Source: Herpetosiphon geysericola (lineage in GTDB: Bacteria > Chloroflexota > Chloroflexia > Chloroflexales > Herpetosiphonaceae). Taken from it: DNA of 64,000 nt. Below the pieces are notes generated by a model. That model searched no databases. It saw only the letters and a list, made by a program, of their open reading frames with translations, and was not told the origin of the DNA. Location: contig NZ_LGKP01000022.1 of assembly GCF_001306135.1 (NCBI RefSeq), forward strand, positions 248,001 through 312,000, in the 5' to 3' direction. How positions within the stretch are numbered: position 1 is the stretch's first letter; every line of letters begins with the position of its first letter. Position numbers and translations under genes: made by a program. Of the stretch, positions 57,968-64,000 are shown piece by piece.

Positions 57968-59851
57968 ATGGCAAAGATTGTAGGGATCGACTTGGGGACA
58001 ACCAACTCGGTAGTCGCTGTTATGGAAGGTGGCGATCCAGCGGTTATTGCAAACGTTGAAGGTGGTCGCACCACACCATCAGTTGTGGCCTTCTCGAAAA
58101 ACGGCGAACGATTGGTTGGGCAAACTGCCAAGCGGCAAGCAACCGTCAACCCTGAAAATACCATTTTCTCAATCAAGCGCTTTATGGGCTTGGAGTTTGA
58201 TAAAGCTACCCAAGAACGGAGCACTGTTCCATACGAAATTATCAATGGCCCTCGTGGTGATGCTCGGGTGCGCGTACCACGCACTGGCAAAGATTACACA
58301 CCACAAGAAATTTCGGCCATGACCTTGCAAAAGCTCAAAAATGATGCAGAGCAATATTTAGGCGAGCCAGTCCGCCAAGCAGTAATTACGGTTCCAGCCT
58401 ATTTCAACGATGCCCAACGCCAAGCAACCAAAGATGCTGGTCAAATCGCTGGCTTGGAAGTGCTACGGATTATCAACGAGCCAACCGCTGCTGCGTTGGC
58501 CTACGGCTTGGATAAAAAGAACGACGAAACGATCTTGGTCTTCGACCTTGGTGGCGGTACCTTCGACGTTTCAGTGCTCGAAGTTGGCGATGGCGTGATT
58601 CAGGTCAAGGCAACCAATGGCGATACGCACCTTGGTGGCGATGACTATGATCATCGGATTGTAAAATGGTTGATCGACGAGTATAAAAAAGATCAAGGCA
58701 TTGATTTGACTAGCGACAAGCAAGCGTTGCAACGTTTGAAAGAAGCTGCCGAAAAAGCCAAGATGGAACTCTCGACCACCATGGAAACCGAAATCAACCT
58801 GCCATTTATCACGGCAGATGCTAGCGGGCCAAAACACTTGGTTACCAACTTGACCCGCTCGAAGTTCGAGCAATTGACCGCCGATTTGACCGAACGGCTC
58901 AAAGGGCCATTCAACCAAGCACTCAAAGATGCTGGCTTGAAAGCAACCCAAATTGATGAAGTCGTGTTAGTTGGTGGTTCAACCCGGATGCCAGTTGTCC
59001 AAGAATTGGTGCGCAAACTGACGGGCAAAGATCCACACAAGGGCGTGAACCCTGATGAAGTGGTCGCCATCGGCGCTGCAATCCAAGCTGGTGTGCTTGG
59101 CGGCGAAGTCAAAGATGTGCTCTTGCTCGACGTTACACCATTGTCATTGGGCGTCGAAACCCTTGGTGGCATTATGACCAAGTTGATTGATCGCAACACC
59201 ACCATCCCAACCCGCAAGTCGGAAGTATTTAGCACGGCGGCTGATGGCCAAACCGCGGTTGATATTCACGTTTTGCAGGGCGAACGCGAGATGGCTAGCG
59301 ACAACATGACCTTGGCTCGCTTCCAATTGCAAGGCATTACGGCTGCGCCACGTGGTGTGCCGCAAATTGAAGTGACCTTTGACATCGATGCAAACGGCAT
59401 TATCAACGTTTCGGCGAAGGATAAAGCCACCAACAAAGAGCAAAAGATCACGATTACCGCCAGCACTAACCTGAGCAAGGACGATGTGCAAAAGATGGTG
59501 CGCGATGCTGAATCGAATGCTTCAGCAGACCAAGCCCGTCGGGCCAAGATTGAGCTGAAAAACCAAGCTGATAACATTGCCTATCAAGCTGAAAAAACGC
59601 TCAGCGACTTAGGCGATAAGGTTGACCCAAGCGTCAAGAGCCAAGCAGAAGCTCAAATTGCCGACTTGCGCAGCAAGATTGCCGAAGACGACGATGCTGG
59701 AATTCAAGCAGCTATGACCACCTTGCAACAAACCTTGATGAGCATTGGCGAAGCCCAGTATAGCGGCGACCAAGCTGCTGCTGCTGGCGCAACTGCCAAT
59801 AGTAAACCAGCTGATGATGGTGTGGTCGATGGTGAATTTACCGTCGAGTAA
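57968..59851 (+). CDS. dnaK: Chaperone DnaK (Hsp70)
   Basis: The 627-residue chaperone has [44 protein letters not shown] and the substrate-binding domain with the [12 protein letters not shown] linker. It folds and protects proteins with DnaJ and GrpE, neither of which is in this window. GGAGG precedes the ATG. A CIRCE element (TTAGCACTC repeat) is not visible in the 150 bases upstream, so regulation may differ from HrcA control. A strong terminator follows. Confidence 0.97.
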   Translation: MAKIVGIDLGTTNSVVAVMEGGDPAVIANVEGGRTTPSVVAFSKNGERLVGQTAKRQATVNPENTIFSIKRFMGLEFDKATQERSTVPYEIINGPRGDARVRVPRTGKDYTPQEISAMTLQKLKNDAEQYLGEPVRQAVITVPAYFNDAQRQATKDAGQIAGLEVLRIINEPTAAALAYGLDKKNDETILVFDLGGGTFDVSVLEVGDGVIQVKATNGDTHLGGDDYDHRIVKWLIDEYKKDQGIDLTSDKQALQRLKEAAEKAKMELSTTMETEINLPFITADASGPKHLVTNLTRSKFEQLTADLTERLKGPFNQALKDAGLKATQIDEVVLVGGSTRMPVVQELVRKLTGKDPHKGVNPDEVVAIGAAIQAGVLGGEVKDVLLLDVTPLSLGVETLGGIMTKLIDRNTTIPTRKSEVFSTAADGQTAVDIHVLQGEREMASDNMTLARFQLQGITAAPRGVPQIEVTFDIDANGIINVSAKDKATNKEQKITITASTNLSKDDVQKMVRDAESNASADQARRAKIELKNQADNIAYQAEKTLSDLGDKVDPSVKSQAEAQIADLRSKIAEDDDAGIQAAMTTLQQTLMSIGEAQYSGDQAAAAGATANSKPADDGVVDGEFTVE

Positions 59852-59872
59852 GCCCCAATTCCTTCGCTCAAG

Positions 59873-59906
59873 CCACCTCTATGCAATGCATAGGGGTGGT
59901 TTTTTA
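59873..59906 (+). terminator. dnaK terminator
   Basis: A 12-bp stem with one G-U pair (CCACCTCTATGC / GCATAGGGGTGG) is followed by T6. Confidence 0.9.
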
Positions 59907-59952
59907 TTGCTTGGGGGAGAAAATATCCCACCAATTTGGCTAAAATTCAGTC

Positions 59953-59981
59953 TTGCGATGGAGCAAAAAAATTGCTATCCT
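59953..59981 (+). promoter_or_regulatory. Promoter of structured leader
   Basis: TTGCGA and TATCCT are spaced by 17 bp. The predicted start, near 59988, leads into the micro-ORF and hairpin. Confidence 0.5.
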
Positions 59982-60027
59982 ATTTACACTATCGACCAGA
60001 TACATTTTGAAACTAAGGAGGGTCTCT

Positions 60028-60066
60028 ATGGCTGCCGTGATTGTTTTCTCAAACGGGGAGTTATAG
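60028..60066 (+). CDS. 12-residue leader peptide candidate
   Basis: ATG at 60028 follows AAGGAGGG with a six-base gap; the frame encodes MAAVIVFSNGEL and stops at 60064-60066. The last codons form one side of the hairpin at 60053-60116. Translation of this ORF would change folding of the hairpin. It could also be the start of a gene broken by mutation. Confidence 0.4.
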   Translation: MAAVIVFSNGEL

Positions 60067-60116
60067 TAGCTAGGGCTCGATATCCTTAACCATCGGCCCT
60101 GGGGCAGGCTCCCCGT
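60053..60116 (+). ncRNA. Candidate structured leader RNA
   Basis: An 8-bp outer helix (ACGGGGAG 60053-60060 with CTCCCCGT 60109-60116) encloses an inner helix of about 11 bp (60070-60081 with 60092-60102, one bulged base). A competing small hairpin GGGG/CCCC (60101-60104 / 60111-60114) would be exclusive of the outer helix. There is no T tract. It lies between the leader ORF and the 63-residue gene. I do not match it to a known riboswitch. Confidence 0.5.
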
Positions 60117-60164
60117 AGCGCTCGCGTTGCGGAATCAATTTCTATTGAGGAGTAAGCTGTCGCC

Positions 60165-60356
60165 ATGAAAGGCCAAACCCGAAATTATTTGAATGAAGAC
60201 TGGATTGAAGACCAAGAAGTCGAAGAAATAGCTGAGCGCCGAGAACGCAAAAATGACGATCGCCCACCGCCCAATCCGCGCCAACAAAAGGCCAAGGAAT
60301 GGGGTCGGGCAATGGCGAAATATCATCGCCAGCGCAAAAAAGAAGGTCGCCAATAA
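60165..60356 (+). CDS. Small basic hypothetical protein
   Basis: The 63-residue protein is highly charged (Glu-rich then Arg/Lys-rich: EVEEIAERRERK, then AKYHRQRKKEGRQ), with no hydrophobic segment. GAGGAG lies about 12 bases before the ATG, slightly far. A strong terminator follows directly, which supports it as a real gene. The family is not recognised. Confidence 0.6.
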   Translation: MKGQTRNYLNEDWIEDQEVEEIAERRERKNDDRPPPNPRQQKAKEWGRAMAKYHRQRKKEGRQ

Positions 60357-60360
60357 TTCC

Positions 60361-60396
60361 AAAAGCCCGCTGCACTTGTTGCAGCGGGCTTTGTTG
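60361..60396 (+). terminator. Rho-independent terminator
   Basis: A 13-bp perfect stem (AAAGCCCGCTGCA) with a 5-base loop is followed by TTTGTTG. It also lies before the stop of the convergent protease gene. Confidence 0.9.
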
Positions 60397-60411
60397 TGGA
60401 GGCTTGATTGC

Positions 60412-61761
60412 TTAGTTGAAGATTTCGCGTAAAGCAACGAAGTTATCGATCACTGAAGGCGTTACCCGACGAACCGTATTCACATACGAGTTAAGGTTTG
60501 AACAGGTGAAACATTCTTCGGTGATAACCACAGCTGAGACAACTGGCATTTCTTGGCCGTGATGGGCACTGTATTCATAATGATAAACTGGGCTGCCACT
60601 ATGGCCTGCGCTAAGATCACATTTAACATCGTAGCGCATTGACCAACCAGCGCCATCCAAATTTTTGAACCAACGTGCGCCACAATCGTTCGGATCACCA
60701 TACATGCGGGCTACTTGGCAGCCTGCAGGCGCATTGCCGCGAGTCGCACCATCGCCATTACAATTTGGGTAGCCCCGATTATAGCTGGTGGTGTTCTTCA
60801 AATAGCTGGCTGTACGTGGCGCAACGCCCATCCACGAGGTCGTATCGCCCAAACGATCAGGCACAACGATCATCCCAATGTCCCAACGACGACGATTGCT
60901 TTGGTTAGGGTCGCGCCATTCGTCAAAGGTCCAATACCACGATTCAACTGGTGGCGATGGATTGAGCGTAATTACGCTTGAGCCATACGGTGCCGAGCCG
61001 CTGCCTGTGCCATTGCGCCCAGGCGTCACTTTGGTGGTAAACCACACGTTGGTACCTACACGATTGATACAGTGGGCTGCTGTAATGAGGTGGCGTGGGC
61101 CAACAAACGTGCCCGTACAGTTGGAATCTTGGTTGCCGCTCACCCGCGAAAATTGGCTGATTGTGCGTAATGGATATTGGCTGGTATTAGTTTTCAATTC
61201 ACGGTTATCATCGCCATTGCTCCAGCCAAAGGGTGTGAACACTTCGCTTTGCTTGCTGCGTTGGGGCGCTGGCGCATCGATGTTGCCAGTGTAATCGCTT
61301 GGCGCGTTACCGCTGAGCAAATTGTTGCGTTCGTAGCAATCGCGGATGTTGCTCACCGCATTAGCTTGCATCACCACCCGAAACTCGTTCAAGGTTAGGG
61401 TGTTGAACACCCGAAATGTGGCGGTTGCCGCAGGCACAGGCTCGCGTTCGTATGGCTCATCATCGCCAGTTTCTAATGGCTCACTTGGCATTATTGGTGC
61501 TTCGCTGGTCAACACGCCAGTTGTAATAAATTCGACCGTCAAGTTGCGATTGACTCGTTGAATGCCGCTTGGTGGATTGGCTTGGCTTAGTTTGGTCTTC
61601 AGCGCGTTCAACTGGAATGGATCGCCAGTCAAACATGGTTGGGCACTGCTGGTTTGGGCCGATGCTGACGTGCTGGTCATTGAGAAGCTGCCAGCCAAGA
61701 GGCCAACCGTGCCAAGCAGGCTCAGCGTCGAGCGCCAAAGGTGATGGGTTCTGCGTTTCAT
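60412..61761 (-). CDS. Secreted trypsin-like serine protease (S1)
   Basis: The 449-residue protein has a signal peptide (STLSLLGTVGLLAGSFS core), a propeptide-like region with RVFNTLTLNEFRVVMQ, and a trypsin-fold domain. H230 lies in CTGTFVGPRHLITAAHC, the Asp in RRWDIGMIVV, and S388 in GHSGSPVYHY. It resembles glutamyl endopeptidase/V8-like proteases rather than digestive trypsin. The ATG at 61761 is used because AAGGAG precedes it and the signal starts there. Confidence 0.88.
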   Translation of the reverse strand: MKRRTHHLWRSTLSLLGTVGLLAGSFSMTSTSASAQTSSAQPCLTGDPFQLNALKTKLSQANPPSGIQRVNRNLTVEFITTGVLTSEAPIMPSEPLETGDDEPYEREPVPAATATFRVFNTLTLNEFRVVMQANAVSNIRDCYERNNLLSGNAPSDYTGNIDAPAPQRSKQSEVFTPFGWSNGDDNRELKTNTSQYPLRTISQFSRVSGNQDSNCTGTFVGPRHLITAAHCINRVGTNVWFTTKVTPGRNGTGSGSAPYGSSVITLNPSPPVESWYWTFDEWRDPNQSNRRRWDIGMIVVPDRLGDTTSWMGVAPRTASYLKNTTSYNRGYPNCNGDGATRGNAPAGCQVARMYGDPNDCGARWFKNLDGAGWSMRYDVKCDLSAGHSGSPVYHYEYSAHHGQEMPVVSAVVITEECFTCSNLNSYVNTVRRVTPSVIDNFVALREIFN

Positions 61762-61844
61762 TACTACACTCCTTCTTTGATTTCGATGGGTGTAGCATAG
61801 CAGCGCGACGCTGAGCAAAAGTCTCATTTCACGAGCAAAAAGTC

Positions 61845-62612
61845 TCACACTTGAATTGGCAAGACCAAGCCATCGTAGGCAAGTTGGACATGGCTGGGCA
61901 GGCTAGCGTTCTCAAGCGCGTAATCGAGGCTATGGCTGGTATGCACAAAAAAGGCTTGTTGCGGCTGAATCCGCTCTACCGCAGCAAGTGCTTGCGCAAC
62001 CGTAAAATGCAACGGGTGTGGCTCATGGCGCAATGCCCCAATCACCAAGCGCTTAACGCCATGGAGTAAATCAAAGGTTGGCTCTGGAATATGGCTCACA
62101 TCAGTCATATAGGCCAAATCGCCAATCCGAAAGCCCAAAATTTGCCAGTTGCCATGCTCAATTGGCAAGGGAATAATTGGCACATCGCCAATCTGTAACG
62201 CTGAGCCATCGAGTAAGTTCAAGCCCAAGCTAGGGCGAGTTGAAGCAGATTCGCCACTGGCAAAGGCATAATCATATTGGTAGCGAATGCGATCGAGGGT
62301 GAATTGGTTGGCATACAGCGGCAAGCTGCGTTGGCTGTGCAAGGTAAATGGTCGTAAATCGTCGATGCCGCCGATATGGTCTTGATGGGGGTGGGTAACC
62401 AACACCGCATCAAGTTGTGAGAGACCTTGGCGCAAGCCTTGAATCCGCAAATCAGGGCCAGGATCGATCAAAATCGTTGTGCTTGGGCTTTGAATTAATC
62501 CAGCAGTGCGGGTACGCTGGTTGCGCGGCTCATTCGAGGTACACACTGCACAGTCACAGGCCATCATTGGCACGCCCATGGAGCCGCCACAGCCCAAAAT
62601 TGTCAATTGCAT
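61845..62612 (-). CDS. PhnP-like MBL-fold hydrolase
   Basis: The 255-residue protein has an MBL fold with the THPHQDHIGG metal motif and the two-cysteine CDCAVCTSN segment of PhnP-like cyclic-phosphodiesterases. PhnP cleaves 5-phosphoribosyl 1,2-cyclic phosphate in phosphonate use, but related enzymes act on other nucleotides, and no phn gene is nearby. The ATG at 62612 has AAGGAG eight bases before it. It is divergent from the gene at 62729. Confidence 0.85.
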   Translation of the reverse strand: MQLTILGCGGSMGVPMMACDCAVCTSNEPRNQRTRTAGLIQSPSTTILIDPGPDLRIQGLRQGLSQLDAVLVTHPHQDHIGGIDDLRPFTLHSQRSLPLYANQFTLDRIRYQYDYAFASGESASTRPSLGLNLLDGSALQIGDVPIIPLPIEHGNWQILGFRIGDLAYMTDVSHIPEPTFDLLHGVKRLVIGALRHEPHPLHFTVAQALAAVERIQPQQAFFVHTSHSLDYALENASLPSHVQLAYDGLVLPIQV

Positions 62613-62728
62613 CAAACCCACTCCTTGGTAGCCTATTCAAGAAAATCGAGTGCAGCTAGCATTTTAGCATGGCCCAAGCCCTTTTACCGTTACAATGGAG
62701 CGAGCTTTGTTGATTGTTGGAGGTTGGA

Positions 62729-63493
62729 ATGAGTGCAGTTGTTGAGTTAAATCGCGCCGAGCTGGTGACGATTTGTGCGGTGGTTAGTGCCGCCACGATT
62801 ATGGGCGTTGAGCCAGCAGCCAATCCGAGTGAGCATGCCCAGCTGGTACAGCACGGCGAAGCCAGTTTGCGCCAACGCAAGCTCGCCCAATCCGATCACG
62901 ATGGGATGCTGATGATTGCCCGCGATACCTTGGCGCTGGTCGCAACCTGTGCCTATCCCCAACGCAGCCTGATTCTGCATCATCTGCCAAGCAATGGTGC
63001 GTTGTTGCAGGCTTTTGGCCATAAACACGCCGATTCAGTGGTTTTCCACGAGGTGCTCAATCCCGATGCCCAACGCTTGCAGGCACTTGGCTCGTTGGCG
63101 GATTTGACCAGCCATGTGCTCGATTGGTGTGGCTATGCTGGGGATGCCCAAACGCCGTTGCGCTTTCATATTCAAAGCGCGGTTTTGGCCGCCGTCCGTA
63201 GCCTCATCGAACGCAGCGAAGAGCAAGCAGCCTTGCAAGCCTTGGCTGATTCTGGGGTGAGCGCGCAAGCAGCCAGCGTATTTATTGATATGCTGAGCCA
63301 AAACCACACAACCAGCATTTTCAATGCGGTGGTGTATCAGGGCCAACAGGTGTTGAGCCGCGAATATACGCTGTTACAGGCAGGCGATCAGGCCTTGCTG
63401 ATGACCCAAACCAATATCGAACAGGATCTCTATCAATTGGAAACAACTAGCCGCGAACGCTTGGCCAGTTTGTTGCTTCAATCGTTAGCATAG
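62729..63493 (+). CDS. Hypothetical protein, family not recognised
   Basis: The 254-residue protein is Ala/Leu-rich and mostly helical, with no membrane helix, signal peptide or catalytic motif that I can name. TGGAGG precedes the ATG at 62729; an in-frame upstream ATG lacks this. The C-terminus reads LLMTQTNIEQDLYQLETTSRERLASLLLQSL. It is followed by the DNA methyltransferase. Confidence 0.65.
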   Translation: MSAVVELNRAELVTICAVVSAATIMGVEPAANPSEHAQLVQHGEASLRQRKLAQSDHDGMLMIARDTLALVATCAYPQRSLILHHLPSNGALLQAFGHKHADSVVFHEVLNPDAQRLQALGSLADLTSHVLDWCGYAGDAQTPLRFHIQSAVLAAVRSLIERSEEQAALQALADSGVSAQAASVFIDMLSQNHTTSIFNAVVYQGQQVLSREYTLLQAGDQALLMTQTNIEQDLYQLETTSRERLASLLLQSLA

Positions 63494-63508
63494 TTAGAAG
63501 GACGGGGC

Positions 63509-64000
63509 GTGAATTCGCAGCACTCAAATCAGCTTATTCAGGGCGAAATGCTTGCCGTTATCGCCACAATCGCGCCACAATCGATCGATTTGTTGTATCT
63601 CGACCCGCCGTTTGCTGCTGGTCGGGTGTTTGCTGATAGCGCTGGAGCGTTTGATGATCGTTGGCACGGTGGTTTGAACGAATATTTGACTTGGCTCGAG
63701 CAACGGTTGGTGGCTGCACGTCAGCTTGTAGCTGAGCATGGCTCGTTGTTTTTGCACCTTGATCGACGGGCGGTGCATTATGCTAAAGTGCTGCTTGATC
63801 GGATTTGGGGCTTCGATTGTTTTCGCAATGAAATTATTTGGCATTACACTGGCGGCGGGCGCGCGCGGCGCAGCTTTTCGCATAAGCACGATACGATTCT
63901 TTGGTATAGCAAACATCCCCAACAATGGACATTTAATCTTCAGGCAATGCGCCAACCTTATAAAGCAAGCAGTGGTTTTGCCAAGGCGGGCATTCGCTCG
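63509..64000 (+). CDS. Site-specific DNA methyltransferase (partial, runs off end)
   Basis: The GTG start (AAGGA nearby) opens a frame that continues past the window; 164 codons are visible. It has YLDPPFAAGRVF, the motif IV (DPPF) of N4/N6-type methylases, followed by LFLHLDRRAVHYAKVLLD. It is the 5' part of a gene whose catalytic order (motif IV first) suggests the beta group. Whether a restriction partner follows cannot be seen. Confidence 0.85.
   Translation, partial: MNSQHSNQLIQGEMLAVIATIAPQSIDLLYLDPPFAAGRVFADSAGAFDDRWHGGLNEYLTWLEQRLVAARQLVAEHGSLFLHLDRRAVHYAKVLLDRIWGFDCFRNEIIWHYTGGGRARRSFSHKHDTILWYSKHPQQWTFNLQAMRQPYKASSGFAKAGIRS

Overview
The window looks like chromosomal DNA of a filamentous Chloroflexota bacterium, most likely Herpetosiphon or a close relative. 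This is inferred from the medium G+C content, the many lipoproteins and TP-rich linkers, Chloroflexi-style membrane-bound LuxR and GerMN proteins, CBM2-bearing cellulases, and intergenic islands built from recurring short phrases. No database was searched. No rRNA, tRNA, CRISPR array or insertion sequence was recognised.

Layout. 1-6.1 kb: a deoxyhypusine-synthase-like protein, the S1 protein Tex and a GerMN membrane protein, all on the minus strand. 6.1-19.6 kb: a phosphoesterase, a LuxR-TM-Kelch regulator, a histidine kinase with a SEC-C protein, a secreted metalloprotease, two LppM-like lipoproteins, an RCK channel-like protein coupled to a CPA2 antiporter, and cysK. 19.9-28.9 kb: recG, an EF-G paralogue, rpsT (TTG start) and murJ. 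28.9-45.2 kb: a cellulose-use locus. GH9, GH48 and two GH8 enzymes lie on the minus strand; a LacI-type regulator, an ABC sugar importer and a GH116 glycosidase lie on the plus strand. Five CebR-like operators tie the two arms together. Secreted enzymes would cut cellulose to oligosaccharides, the importer would take these up, and GH116 would hydrolyse them inside the cell.

45.2-64 kb: an L7/L12-like membrane protein, a short selenoprotein W-like gene with an in-frame TGA, a sugar-nucleotide epimerase translationally coupled to a histidine kinase and a cyclic-nucleotide-binding protein, an SRPBCC protein, a pth operon, a fructosamine-kinase/methyltransferase operon, dnaK, a structured RNA leader with a 12-codon ORF, a trypsin-like protease, a PhnP-like hydrolase, and the 5' part of a DNA methyltransferase that runs off the window.

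The strongest unexpected item is the probable selenoprotein at 46141-46386. Its TGA occupies the second redox position of a CxxU motif, and a SECIS-like hairpin begins 15 nt after the TGA. Ordinary gene calling would drop or truncate it. Next in interest are the operator set of the cellulase regulon, a possible small RNA at 23.3 kb with a pyrimidine-rich 5' end, the structured leader at 60.05 kb, and the mosaic repeat islands. Small-RNA, SECIS and promoter calls come from reading the sequence by eye and were not folded or scored by program.
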